Notes under the pieces: model-generated
Seen by the model: the letters and a program-made list of their open reading frames with translations, nothing else
What the model was told of the DNA's origin: nothing
Database searches by the model: none
Assembly (NCBI GenBank): GCA_963717955.1
Contig: CAVQXR010000001.1
Coordinates: 2,294,001 to 2,358,000, forward strand
Reading direction: 5' to 3'
Source of the DNA: CAVQXR01 sp963717955
GTDB lineage: Bacteria; Actinomycetota; Thermoleophilia; Gaiellales; Gaiellaceae
DNA: 64,000 bases
Shown: positions 1 through 8,384 of the stretch, piece by piece
Layout of the letters: the number at the start of each line of letters is the position of its first letter
Position numbering within the stretch: position 1 is the first letter of the stretch
Made by a program: the position numbers and the translations under genes

Positions 1-1076
1 AAGCGGTCGTTGTGCCACAGGACCGAGAAGCCCCCACCGTGAGCGGCCGCGAACCCGACGAGGTGCAGCACGTGCTGCTCGGCCGCGGCAGCCGAGAGGC
101 CGAGATAGCGATCCTCGGCAAGGGTCGCGTCCATGACGGCGAGGGGGATCTCGACGAGGTCGAGCGGCCGATCGCCATCGTGATCCCACGGACGGAACGG
201 TTGCGCGATCCCGGCCCGGAACCCGGGCCTGTCGGCGAACCCGAGCGTGGTGTCGTAACGGAACCCTGCCGCGGTGAGCGCCGGCAGGTTCGCGTGCGGG
301 TCGATGCGGAGATAGTGGAACCGGTGCCCGCTCACGGGGCCGGCGAGCTCCTCGAGTCGCCGCTTCTCCTCGACGAGGACCTCCGCGGCCCCGGCGGCGG
401 TGTAGCTGCCGTGGAGGCCGACCTCCGCACCCCCGTCCCGGAGTGTCTCCACGAGGCGCGCGCGGAGGCGCTCGTACACGGCCGGGGAGGCGCCGTCGGC
501 GGGGTGATGATGGCCCGCCATGACGAAGAACGTCTGGGACGCGTCTCGCGCGCGGGTGATGCGCATCATGTGCTCGAAGCACCAGTTCGGATCGGTGCCT
601 CTGAGCCGGTGCATCGGCACCCCGGCCAGCCCCCTCGCCTCCCCGAGCGCCCGCTGCCCTCGACCGGCGCGGAGATGATCGCGAAGCCGGGCCGCGGCGC
701 CGCGTATGCCGACCGATGTCCATCGCCAGGGGGTGTCGACGTCGTGCGTGAGCGCGACCGCGAACCGCGCCCCGCGCCACCGGGGAGGCTCGATCCCGAG
801 CCTGGCCCGCAGCCGTTCGAGGGGTGGGTCGAGCGGGTCGAGGCACGACGAGGACGACGCAAAGCGACCGTGTCGGTCCCTCGGCGCGTCGAGCTCCTCG
901 ATCCGGGCGAGGTGGAAGAAGCCCTCGGCGAGGTCGTCTCCACGGGGTCGCTCGCCGCGAGCGACCTGTTCCCAGGCGGCCTCGACGTAGGGCACGTCGT
1001 CGCCGAGCCCGAGCTCCCGTGCGCCCACGGTGTCGAGCACCCACCTCGCCCGCCGCTCGACGTCGGACGGGATCAT
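1..1076 (-). CDS. Polysaccharide deacetylase-like protein, 3' end cut by window edge
   Basis: Minus-strand frame starting at ATG 1076 and still open at base 1. Visible features are a deacetylase-type LTHDVDTPWRW motif about a third of the way in, a VGLHGSYTAAG segment, a GHRFHYLR segment and a late SVLWHNDRF segment. Together these match the NodB-fold, WbmS-like polysaccharide deacetylase relatives that sit in surface-glycan loci. The likely role is hydrolysis of N- or O-acyl groups on a cell-surface polysaccharide, but the substrate cannot be read from sequence. A GTG at 1085 in the same frame is an alternative start. It is the last visible gene of an operon with the acyltransferase and sulfotransferase upstream: only 4-13 bases separate it from the acyltransferase stop. 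The start and family are fairly secure, the chemistry less so. Confidence 0.8.
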   Translation of the reverse strand, partial: MIPSDVERRARWVLDTVGARELGLGDDVPYVEAAWEQVARGERPRGDDLAEGFFHLARIEELDAPRDRHGRFASSSSCLDPLDPPLERLRARLGIEPPRWRGARFAVALTHDVDTPWRWTSVGIRGAAARLRDHLRAGRGQRALGEARGLAGVPMHRLRGTDPNWCFEHMMRITRARDASQTFFVMAGHHHPADGASPAVYERLRARLVETLRDGGAEVGLHGSYTAAGAAEVLVEEKRRLEELAGPVSGHRFHYLRIDPHANLPALTAAGFRYDTTLGFADRPGFRAGIAQPFRPWDHDGDRPLDLVEIPLAVMDATLAEDRYLGLSAAAAEQHVLHLVGFAAAHGGGFSVLWHNDR

Positions 1077-1089
1077 GCGAGGCACCGGC

Positions 1090-2052
1090 TCAACGGCCCA
1101 GCATCCGCTTCAGCGATCGCTTGACGGCGAGCTCTGCCGCGAGGCCGCGCGACGCGACCTTCCGGACTCGCGAGACGGCCTGCGGTGCGCCGCCGAAGGC
1201 CCGGAAGAACCTCTCGACGCCCGGCAGCATCGAGCCTTCGAAGTCGAAGCCTGTCCGGCGCCGCGCAGCATCCTCGATCGCGGCCCACATCACCGCCGAC
1301 ATCGCGCCGCTGCCGCGCAGCTCCGCGTCGCTCCCTCCCACCAGGTAGTAGCTGTGGCGTGCGTCGTGCACCAGGTAGGCGCCGGCATGGGCGTTCCCGT
1401 CGCCGTCCCGCGCGATCAGGATCGTACGGGCATCTCGGCGGGATGCGGCGTCCTCGATCCTGGCCAGCACCGTCCGTGAGCGCTCGGCGTCACCGATGCC
1501 CTGGTGGGCGACCGTTCGCGCGTGCACGGCGAGAAGCTCCTCGAGCGTGCCGCCGCTCACCTCGATCGCTCGCTTGCGTGACTTCCGGATCTCGCGGCGG
1601 ACGTTCTCCCTGACACGGGCAAAGAGAGCGTCGAGATCGACCAGGTCGCTCAATCGCCACGTGTAGACCGTCGTCTGGGCGAACCCGTGCCAACGGAGCG
1701 GAGTCCAGTAGTCAAAGCCCGGGTGACACCGGGCGTCGATCATCGCCGCCGGACCGATCTCGTCCAGCAACCGCTCGAGCAGGCTGATCTCCTCCGCCCG
1801 CCGTTTGACGGGATCGTCCGAGGTGAGCATGATCGGTCCCAGGTACGGCGTGAGCGGCGCCCCGGCGTGGATGTCGCCCCACATCGTCCGCCTGACGACG
1901 GTGGGCCACGCGGCAACCGGACGGTCGGCTTCGAGCAGGACGTGGGGACGCCACCTGCCGGGTGCCACGGCATCGAGCCACCACGACGTCGCGAACACAC
2001 TGCCCGCCGGCGAGGCAGCCACGAGCTCGTCGTAGCGCTCCGGTGCGTTCAC
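1090..2052 (-). CDS. FemAB-like GNAT acyltransferase
   Basis: A 320-residue protein of the GNAT / Acetyltransf_6 (FemAB-like, lipid II:glycine transferase-related) type often found in exopolysaccharide clusters. Evidence is the basic helix RENVRREIRKSRKRAIEV in the middle and the late HSYYLVGGSDAELRGSGAMS and FDFEGSMLPGVERFFRAFGG segments. These match the conserved Y..GG.......S and FDFxGS....FFxxFGG signatures of the family. It probably transfers an acyl or aminoacyl group onto a glycan or sugar nucleotide in the cytoplasm. The start is GTG 2052, whose GTGA overlaps the stop of the upstream sulfotransferase. A longer open frame reaching 2505 is out-of-frame coding on top of that neighbour and is rejected. 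Confidence 0.85.
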   Translation of the reverse strand: MNAPERYDELVAASPAGSVFATSWWLDAVAPGRWRPHVLLEADRPVAAWPTVVRRTMWGDIHAGAPLTPYLGPIMLTSDDPVKRRAEEISLLERLLDEIGPAAMIDARCHPGFDYWTPLRWHGFAQTTVYTWRLSDLVDLDALFARVRENVRREIRKSRKRAIEVSGGTLEELLAVHARTVAHQGIGDAERSRTVLARIEDAASRRDARTILIARDGDGNAHAGAYLVHDARHSYYLVGGSDAELRGSGAMSAVMWAAIEDAARRRTGFDFEGSMLPGVERFFRAFGGAPQAVSRVRKVASRGLAAELAVKRSLKRMLGR

Positions 2053-2975
2053 GCCGCCGCTGCTGCGCGCTGAAGCCGCCCGTACAGCTCCGGCTCGATC
2101 CGAACCCCGGCTCTCCGGGAGAACTCCGCCGGCGGATCCGCCAGCTGCCTCAGTGCACACCCCCGGGCGCCGGCGAAGGCGGCGATCGTGCCGAGCGCTG
2201 CCTGGGGGTCGAGGCAGAGGTCCTCGTAGCGAAGATCGAGGAACCGCTCCGGGCCGACCGTCGCGCGGTGGGCATCGATCGCAGCCTCGACGCCCTGCAC
2301 CTGCTGGATCACCTGCTCCTCCGGCGGCAGCTCGAGGAGCCCCTCGTATCCGGGAGGCTCGGCCGACCACCAGCGCTCGTAGCTTCCGTGCACGAGCTTC
2401 CGGGCTTCGAGCAGGGAGTGGGCGTGATCGAGCAGGTCGCGGTGGAGCACGACGAAGATCGCGCCCGGGAGCGCGGCGCCGATCGGAGCGACGCGAAGCG
2501 AGCACAGAAGGTTCTTGAAGACGACCGGCCGTCCGGCGGCCCGCTGGAGCGCGGCGACGGAGGCGCGCAGCTGTCGAAGCTGCTCAGGAGCCGCGTCCTC
2601 GAGAGCCACATACTGGGGCGACCGGCGGAAGAACCGGTACCAGAACGGCCCGCACTCGCTCGGCGCCAGTCGCTCCTCCGTGCGGCCCAGCCGGGACTCG
2701 AAGCTCGCCGGCGCGCGCCGGCCCCGGGCCATGCGCTCCGCGAGAGCGGGGCAGCCGAACATCGAGCAGTGCAGGTTCGAGAGGTACGAGACGTCGAAGC
2801 AGGCGACCATGAGCTGGTACAGGAGCGTCGAGCCGCACCTGGGGGCTCCGAGCAGCAGCACGGGCGGAGATCCCGGCTCGGCGTTCGAACGCCAGAGCGC
2901 CTGCTCCATGGCTCCGAGCGCGGAGTTCGCGCCCCGCCGGAACCGGTTTCGAGCGATCGCCGTGAATGCCGTCAT
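2049..2975 (-). CDS. Sulfotransferase family protein
   Basis: A 308-residue PAPS-dependent sulfotransferase-fold protein. The 5'-phosphosulfate-binding loop GAPRCGSTLLYQLM lies near residue 43, and a second block with FVVLHRDLLDHAHSLLEARK (near residue 180) fits the 3'-phosphate-binding region. FLDLRYEDLCLDP near residue 245 is the usual C-terminal YEDL segment. It should move sulfate from PAPS to a glycan or lipid acceptor; the acceptor is unknown. An SD-like GAGGCGG precedes the ATG, and a TAGAAT box at 3036-3041 is a plausible promoter. It is first in an operon with the acyltransferase and deacetylase. It is one of five sulfotransferases in the first 25 kb. Confidence 0.87.
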   Translation of the reverse strand: MTAFTAIARNRFRRGANSALGAMEQALWRSNAEPGSPPVLLLGAPRCGSTLLYQLMVACFDVSYLSNLHCSMFGCPALAERMARGRRAPASFESRLGRTEERLAPSECGPFWYRFFRRSPQYVALEDAAPEQLRQLRASVAALQRAAGRPVVFKNLLCSLRVAPIGAALPGAIFVVLHRDLLDHAHSLLEARKLVHGSYERWWSAEPPGYEGLLELPPEEQVIQQVQGVEAAIDAHRATVGPERFLDLRYEDLCLDPQAALGTIAAFAGARGCALRQLADPPAEFSRRAGVRIEPELYGRLQRAAAAA

Positions 2976-3035
2976 GCCGCCTCATGTCCACGGGCCGCCG
3001 AGCCGATCGCCTCAGGTGCCGGCCCCCTGGAGGAC

Positions 3036-3041
3036 ATTCTA
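3036..3041 (-). promoter_or_regulatory. Putative -10 box of the sulfotransferase-acyltransferase operon
   Basis: The minus strand reads TAGAAT here, inside the symmetrical TATCTAGAAT, about 60 bases before the sulfotransferase ATG at 2975. No clear TTGACA is seen 17 bases further up. The same TAGAAT hexamer precedes several other genes in the window. Confidence 0.45.
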
Positions 3042-3123
3042 GATAGTTGATTCCACGAGATCGCCGACGCTGGGGCGATCCAGGCATGCACCGCGACCTC
3101 GGCGCACGAGGAACACGGTGGCG

Positions 3124-4014
3124 TCACCGCCGCGGGCGAAGCAGCGCCTGAACGTCGCCGGACGCCAGCCAGCGCGCGCCGGCCCGATACCGGCGCCCGC
3201 GCTCGCCCCGGAAGATCAGCCCTCGCAGCCGCAGCGCGACGATGAGGAGCCGGCGCAGGCGTCGGGCCTCCCCGGGGCCGCGATGAGTGGCCACGAAGCG
3301 CAGCAGACCGCGCAGGTTCTCCTGGAACAGGCGCCCCCCGTGGGTCGCGCCGCCGACGTGGACGACATCGGCGCCCGGATCGAACACGACGCCCCAGCCG
3401 GCGCGGCGGAACCGGTAGCACCAGTCGGTCTCCTCGCCGAACATGAAGTACGCCTCGTCGAACGGGCCCACCTCGGCGACCGCCTCGCTGCGGACGAGGA
3501 GGCAGGCTCCCGACAGCCAGTCGACCTCGCGAACCGACTTGTGGTCGAAGCCGGCTCCGTAGAGCGCGTTGAACGCCCGAGAGCCCGGCGCGAGCTTGCG
3601 GAGGAAGTAGTACTCCGTGCAGATGCGCCAGACGGTCGGAAAGCCCCGGACGGAAGGCTGCAGCGATCCGTCCGGGTTGCGGAGCCGGGGCCCGACCACC
3701 GCGGCCCGTGGATGGGCGTCGGCGAACTCGACGAGCTCGCCCACCCCGCCCGGCTCGACCCAGGCGTCCGAGTTCAGGAACAGGTAGTACCGACCGGAGG
3801 CCACACGGATTCCCGCGTTGTTCCCGCCGCCCATCCCGACGTTCTCCTGCTCGATCACGCGCGCTCCGGGGAAGCGGGCGCGGACCAGCTCGAGCGACCC
3901 GTCCGTGGACCCGTGATCGACGACGATGAGCTCGCAACCCTCGAGGCTCGCGAGGCACCGCTCGAGCCACGGCAGCCCGTTGAAGCAGACGACGATCGCA
4001 GAGACGTCGTTCAC
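3124..4014 (-). CDS. Glycosyltransferase family 2 (rhamnosyltransferase-like)
   Basis: A 296-residue inverting GT2 enzyme. The GT-A fold starts at once with VSAIVVCFNGLPWLERCLAS. It is followed by the nucleotide-binding VVDHGSTDGS, the DXD-like FLNSDAWVEPGG, and the acceptor-loop segments GGNNAGIR and FMFGEETDWCYRFRRAGW, typical of the WsbD/RfbN-like rhamnosyl and galactofuranosyl subgroup. It adds one sugar to a lipid-linked polysaccharide at the inner membrane face. The start is GTG 4014, with no clear ribosome site. One arm of a perfect 16-bp inverted repeat ends only 5 bases upstream of the start, so translation may depend on that structure. It lies downstream of the flippase gene in the same direction. 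Confidence 0.88.
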   Translation of the reverse strand: MNDVSAIVVCFNGLPWLERCLASLEGCELIVVDHGSTDGSLELVRARFPGARVIEQENVGMGGGNNAGIRVASGRYYLFLNSDAWVEPGGVGELVEFADAHPRAAVVGPRLRNPDGSLQPSVRGFPTVWRICTEYYFLRKLAPGSRAFNALYGAGFDHKSVREVDWLSGACLLVRSEAVAEVGPFDEAYFMFGEETDWCYRFRRAGWGVVFDPGADVVHVGGATHGGRLFQENLRGLLRFVATHRGPGEARRLRRLLIVALRLRGLIFRGERGRRYRAGARWLASGDVQALLRPRR

Positions 4015-4019
4015 GACGC

Positions 4020-4093
4020 CGCTTGTGTTTCAAGCCACATGGACCGCGAGCTCAACCTGAGCCGCGCGACACTCGTAGCTTGAAACACAAGCG
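4020..4093. repeat. Perfect 16-bp inverted repeat with nested hairpins
   Basis: Arms at 4020-4035 (CGCTTGTGTTTCAAGC) and 4078-4093 (GCTTGAAACACAAGCG) are exact reverse complements separated by 42 bases. Each arm is itself a small hairpin (GCTTG, 5-base loop, CAAGC), and the spacer holds a GCTCA/TGAGC stem. The element fills the gap between the flippase stop (4097) and the GT2 start (4014). It could be an intercistronic mRNA structure or a REP-like repeat. It lacks a T-run, so an intrinsic terminator is unlikely. Confidence 0.75.
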
Positions 4094-4096
4094 TTC

Positions 4097-5080
4097 TCAC
4101 GCCTCGGGCCGGGCCCGGACGAGCGCGGGGCGTGCGCTGCGCCAGAGCAGGAAGACCCCGCCGGGGAGGGCCGTCGCGATCGTCACCGCGTAGAAGAGGA
4201 ACCCGGCGGCGAAGGCGGTGTCGGGGTCGACGCCGAAACGCCCGAGGAAGGCGACGAAGAATGCCTCCCGCACGCCGAGGCCGTTGATCGTGAACGGGAT
4301 CATCATCACGAGGAAGAGGAGTGGCCCCAGGATCACGTAGACGAGAACCGAGAGCTCGATCCCGACCGCGAGCCCGCAGAGCCAGATCGACACGATGCGG
4401 ACGAACTGGAGCACGACCGAGACGCCGAGCACGACGAGCACCTCGCGCGGGTGGCCGCGATAGGCGTGCATCCCCTCGTACAGCGCCCTGGCGGGGCGCT
4501 CGACGTGGAGCCAGGCGGCCACCGGGCGCAGGCGGCGGAGGTGCCTGCGGGCCCGCTTCGAGAAGAGCAGGAAGATGCCGGCGCCGACGAGCAAGATGCA
4601 CACCAGCTCGACGAGCACGAGGTAGCGGATGTCGTCGTACCGGCCGATCGCCGCGACGAGTCCGATCGCGACCATCACGAGCACGCCGGCGGCTCCGATC
4701 ACGCGCTCGAGCAGCACGGCTGCCGCCACCTCCCCGCCGCGGCCGGGCCGCCGGCGCGAGTGCTCGAGGATCCGGACCGCGTCGCCGCCGACGCCCGTCG
4801 GCAGCACCTGCGTGGCCGCGTAGCCGACGAAGTACATGTTGGTCAGCCACTGGAGTGGCTCGTGGATGCCGCGGGCGGCGAGAAGCAGTTGCCAGCGCCA
4901 GGCCATGCCCCACGTCGAGGCGAGGAAGACGAGGAACGCCGCGGACAGGTACATCGGGTCCGCGCCGGCGATGGCGTCGATCGTCTGGCCGAGGTCGATC
5001 TGCCAGACGAGGTATGCGATCACGCCCGCCGAGACGGCGACGTTGAGCGCGATCCGGATGGGTCTCGGGATCCGCTTCAT
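4097..5080 (-). CDS. Lysylphosphatidylglycerol synthase-TM / UPF0104 family membrane protein (flippase-like)
   Basis: A 327-residue integral membrane protein with about eight hydrophobic segments. It begins with the basic MKRIPRPIRIALN and ends with the ALPGGVFLLWRS helix. The segments LPTGVGGDAVR and PFTINGLGVREAFFV are the signature loops of the LPG_synthase_TM (YbhN/AglD) family. Members sit in glycan clusters and are thought to move or modify lipid-linked intermediates, but the biochemistry is poorly defined. The start is ATG 5080, overlapping the aminotransferase stop by four bases, so the two are translationally coupled. A longer open frame that seems to fuse this protein to the aminotransferase arises only from the frameshift in that gene. 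Confidence 0.85.
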   Translation of the reverse strand: MKRIPRPIRIALNVAVSAGVIAYLVWQIDLGQTIDAIAGADPMYLSAAFLVFLASTWGMAWRWQLLLAARGIHEPLQWLTNMYFVGYAATQVLPTGVGGDAVRILEHSRRRPGRGGEVAAAVLLERVIGAAGVLVMVAIGLVAAIGRYDDIRYLVLVELVCILLVGAGIFLLFSKRARRHLRRLRPVAAWLHVERPARALYEGMHAYRGHPREVLVVLGVSVVLQFVRIVSIWLCGLAVGIELSVLVYVILGPLLFLVMMIPFTINGLGVREAFFVAFLGRFGVDPDTAFAAGFLFYAVTIATALPGGVFLLWRSARPALVRARPEA

Positions 5081-6226
5081 CGACGCGTGAGCCGGCCGTG
5101 GACGCGTGCGAGCGCCTCGATCGCGTCCTGGATGTCGGTTTCGCTGTGGGCGGGCGAGAGCGGGAGCGAGAGGATCTCGAAGCCCGCCCGCTCCGCGACC
5201 GGAAGCGCCGGCTGGTCGGGAAACCGCTCGCGGTAGTAGGTGAGCCGGTGAACCGGCAGGAAGTGGATGCTCGTTCCCACGTTCTCCTCGGCGAGCAGCC
5301 GCTGGTAGTCGTCGCGCGTTCCGCCGGCATGCTCCGGGTCGATCCGGATCACGTAGAGATGGTGTGCGTGGGTGTCGCGGGGGTCGCGGGCGAGCGTCGT
5401 GATCCCGGGTAGCTCCGCGATCCCCGCGTCGTAGCGCGCCACGTGGCCGAGCCGGAGCACAGCGGTGCTCCTCGAGCTTGTCCATCTGGACGAGCGCGAT
5501 GGCCGCGTTGACGTCGGCCAGGTTCGCCTTGAATCCCGCATGGCGAACGTCGTAGAGCGATCCGTGGCCGCGGCGCATGAGGCGTAGCTCGCGGATCTCC
5601 TCCGCCAGCTCGTCGCGGTCGGTCGTGATCATCCCGCCCTCGCCCGCCGCGACGTTCTTCGTCGCGTAGAGGGAGAAGCAGGTCGCGTCGGCGATCGCAC
5701 CCACCTTCCGGCCCCGGTACTCCGTCTCGACCGCGTGGGCGGCGTCCTCGACGACGAGCCAGCCGTGCTCCCGCGCGAGCGCGGTGATCGGGTCGAGATC
5801 GGACGCCTGGCCGGCGAGGTCGACGGGCATCACCGCACGCGTGCGGCCGGTGGTCGCGGCAGCGATCAGCGACGGGTCGATCGTGAGATCGGACTCGCGC
5901 ACGTCGACGAACACCGGATGGGCGCCGACATGGACGATCACGTTCGCCGTCGCCGGCCACGTGATCGGGCTCGTGATCACCTCGTCGCCCGGCCCGATCC
6001 CGGCGGCGGCGAGGCAGAGATGCATCGCCGCCGTCCCCGAGGAGACGGCGAGCGCGTGCTTCGCCCCCGTGTATGCCGCGAATCGTCGCTCGAGCTCCGC
6101 GGCGCGAGGCCCCGTCGTCAGCCAGCCCGACCGGAGCGTGGCGGCGACGGCCTCGATCTCCTCCTCGCCCACCGCGGGGGGCTGGAACGAGAGGAAGGTG
6201 TCACGCTTCGACAGGGGCCTCGACAT
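5077..6226 (-). pseudogene. DegT/DnrJ/EryC1 sugar aminotransferase with internal frameshift
   Basis: A PLP-dependent sugar aminotransferase, about 382 residues if repaired, the normal family length. Frame one gives SFQPPAVGEEEIEAVAATLR, SGTAAMHLCLAAAG, VVEDAAHAVET and the PLP-lysine segment FSLYATKNVAAGEGG up to MDKLEEHR. The C-terminal half, ARYDAGIAELPGITTL through VHGRLTRR, is in the next frame. One extra base near 5461 joins them: deleting it gives a seamless EEHRVLRLGHVARYDAG. It should aminate a 3-keto or 4-keto nucleotide sugar, fitting the adjacent 4,6-dehydratase. ATG 6226 overlaps the ATP-grasp gene by 26 bases. An assembly error or a real recent inactivation are both possible; an error is favoured because all other sequence is intact. 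Confidence 0.8.
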
Positions 6227-7424
6227 CGCTGACCACGAAGCGTACGCGTGCCGCGGCGCGATCCGACCGCGCGAGCGCGCCGTCGCGGGAACGACCCGTC
6301 GCGAGGACGAACCCGGCGCGGTCGGCCCCGCGAAGCAGCGGCCCGAAGCGCCACCCGGGCCGCCGGTAGACCCTCGCGTCGACGACCCCTTCCTCGTTCC
6401 TCGCGTCCTCGAGCCCGTCGACCTCGACGAGCTCCCCCTCCGGGGCGACGAGGAAGCGCACGCAGGCCCCTCCCCGGCCGCGTGGACGGGGAGGCTCCAG
6501 TGGCTCGCCGAGCGCCGCCGCGATGGCGAGCCCGTTCAGGTCGACGCCGACCGCGGCCCGGCACAGCTCCGCGTCGTGGCCGCCGCCGACGCGGGCGGCG
6601 AGCTCGATCACACGCGGCCCGGCAGGCCCGAGGACGACCTGCGTGTAGGTCGGCCCGTTGCGCACCCCGACGGCATCCGCGGCGAGGCGGGCCGCCTCGA
6701 CTGCGGCCTCCGCCCGCTCCGCCGGCCAGGCATGCGCGAGGGCGACCCCGAAGGCCGGTGGGCCGGCCGTGAGCCGGTCGGTCACCGTCAGCGGTACGAA
6801 GCGGCCGTCGATCGAGAACGCATTGACGGTCACCTCGCGGCCGGGAACGTGCTCCTCGAGCAGGCATGCCCTCGCCCGGGAGGATTCGAGCGCGAGCGCC
6901 ACCGCCTCGCCGAGCGCCCCCGGGCCCTCGACCAGGCTGAGCCCGCATTGACCCTGGCGGTCGGGCGCCTTCACGACGAGCGGGAAGCCAATCTCCGCGG
7001 CGGCGGCGGCTGCCTCGGCGGCCGATGCGCAGAGCGCGTGGCGCGGCTGGGGAACACCGCAGGCGGCGAACCGCTCGCGCTGGCGGAGCTTCGAGACGGC
7101 GGCGGCTGCGGTCTCCGGGTCGAGCGGGTGCGGGACCCCGTGCCGATCGGCGATCCGCGCGGCGATCGCGACGGGCCAGTCGCTTCCGGGCGAGACGATC
7201 CCGTCGACCGGCTGTGCGCGCACGAGACGGTCGAGCGCCTCCTCGTCCTCCGTCGAGACGAGCGCCCGCCGGTCTGCGTATTCGAAGCCAGGCGCGAGCG
7301 AGTCGCGATCGCAGGCGACCACGAACAGGTCGCGCTCGCGCGCGGCCTGCAGCAGCCCGAGCTGGGCCGGTCCGGCGCCTAGGACGAGAAGGCGCTTTCC
7401 GGCGAGCGAAGAGCGGGCTCCCAC
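6201..7424 (-). CDS. ATP-grasp carboxylate-amine ligase-like protein
   Basis: A 407-residue ATP-grasp enzyme. It has a Rossmann-like pre-grasp domain (LLVLGAGPAQLGLLQAAR), the ATP-binding lysine segment FPLVVKAPDRQGQCGLS, the EEHVPGREVTVNAF strand and the metal-binding RVIELAARVGGGHDAELC. The family joins a carboxylate to an amine through an acyl phosphate. Placed between a sugar aminotransferase and a nucleotide-sugar dehydratase, it may attach an amino acid or other acid to an amino sugar; this is inference from context. The start is GTG 7424, giving a 46-base overlap with the dehydratase gene; no in-frame downstream start precedes the glycine-rich loop. The three genes appear translationally linked. 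Confidence 0.82.
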   Translation of the reverse strand: MGARSSLAGKRLLVLGAGPAQLGLLQAARERDLFVVACDRDSLAPGFEYADRRALVSTEDEEALDRLVRAQPVDGIVSPGSDWPVAIAARIADRHGVPHPLDPETAAAAVSKLRQRERFAACGVPQPRHALCASAAEAAAAAAEIGFPLVVKAPDRQGQCGLSLVEGPGALGEAVALALESSRARACLLEEHVPGREVTVNAFSIDGRFVPLTVTDRLTAGPPAFGVALAHAWPAERAEAAVEAARLAADAVGVRNGPTYTQVVLGPAGPRVIELAARVGGGHDAELCRAAVGVDLNGLAIAAALGEPLEPPRPRGRGGACVRFLVAPEGELVEVDGLEDARNEEGVVDARVYRRPGWRFGPLLRGADRAGFVLATGRSRDGALARSDRAAARVRFVVSDVEAPVEA

Positions 7425-8377
7425 CAGCTCCGGTTGTCTGCGTACCAGGCGATCGTGCGCGCGAGACCCTCCTCGAAGGATGTCCTCGCCCGCCAGCCGA
7501 GCAGCCGGCTCGCCTTGTCCGTCGAGCCGATGTGGCGGTCGACCTGCCCCGGTCGGTCGCTGACGTGCACCTTGAGCGTCGCCGGCTTGCCGAGCCCCTC
7601 GAGCACCAGGTCGGCGATCTGCGCGACCGGCATGTCGACGCCGGTCGCGGCGTTGATCACCTCACCGGCGATCGCGTCGAGATCCGCGGTGATCGCGGCC
7701 TCGATCGCCTCCGCGTCGTCGTCGACGTAGAGCCAGTCGCGGCTGGCGGTGCCCTCGCCGTGGATGGTCAGGGGCTCGTCGCGCAGCGCCTTCGTGATGA
7801 AGCGCGGGATCACCTTCTCGGGGTGCTGGTAGGGCCCGTAGTTGTTGAACGGCCGGACGATGACGATCGGCAGGCCGTAGGTGATGTAGTAGGAGTAGGC
7901 GAGCCGGTCGCCGCCGGCCTTCGTGGCCGCGTACGGGCTCCTCGGGTTGAGCGGGTGCTCCTCGTCCATCGGGTCGCGCTCGGCGGTGCCGTAGACCTCG
8001 CTCGACGAGATCAGGATGAAGCGCTCGACGGGGGTCCTGCGGATCGCGTCGAGGAGGATCTGCGTGCCCTCGACGTTCGTCGTCACGAACTCGGACGAGC
8101 CCTCGACGATCGACTTCTCGACGTGCGACTCGGCCGCGGCGTTCACGATCACGTCCACCTCGGACACGACCTCGCGGACGAGCTCAGGATCGCGGATGTC
8201 GCCGTGCACGAACGAGAGCCGCGGATGCTCCATCACGTCGCCGAGGTTGTCGATGTTGCCCGCGTAGGTGAGCGCGTCCAGCGAGACCACGTGGTGATCC
8301 GTCTGCGCGAGCAGATGCCGGATGAGGTTCGAGGGGATGAACCCGCAGCCGCCGGTGACGAGAACGCGCTTGCTCAT
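7379..8377 (-). CDS. NAD-dependent nucleotide-sugar 4,6-dehydratase / epimerase (RmlB-like)
   Basis: A 332-residue extended short-chain dehydrogenase. It has an N-terminal Rossmann loop, the catalytic YxxxK at Tyr149/Lys153 (SPYAATKAGGDRL), the sugar-binding NNYGPYQHPEKVIP and the late DRPGQVDRHIGSTDK segment, which resembles RmlB. Two positions are odd. The GxxGxxG loop reads G-GCGFIP, with proline at the third glycine. The usual dehydratase TDE triad is SSE (SSSEVYG, residues 124-130), keeping the glutamate but not the aspartate, as in GDP-mannose dehydratases. It probably makes a 4-keto-6-deoxy sugar nucleotide that the adjacent aminotransferase uses. It sits 7 bases downstream of the GT2 gene. 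Confidence 0.83.
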   Translation of the reverse strand: MSKRVLVTGGCGFIPSNLIRHLLAQTDHHVVSLDALTYAGNIDNLGDVMEHPRLSFVHGDIRDPELVREVVSEVDVIVNAAAESHVEKSIVEGSSEFVTTNVEGTQILLDAIRRTPVERFILISSSEVYGTAERDPMDEEHPLNPRSPYAATKAGGDRLAYSYYITYGLPIVIVRPFNNYGPYQHPEKVIPRFITKALRDEPLTIHGEGTASRDWLYVDDDAEAIEAAITADLDAIAGEVINAATGVDMPVAQIADLVLEGLGKPATLKVHVSDRPGQVDRHIGSTDKASRLLGWRARTSFEEGLARTIAWYADNRSWWEPALRSPESAFSS

Positions 8378-8384
8378 GCGGCCC

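Noticed and set aside
4020..4093. Integron attC site or rho-independent terminator for the nested inverted repeat
   Set aside because: There is no R'/R'' core consensus or integrase context and no T-run after the stem.
4097..6226. Apparent 709-residue aminotransferase-membrane protein fusion
   Set aside because: The centre is out-of-frame sequence produced by the one-base frameshift near 5461; two separate genes with ATGA overlap explain it.
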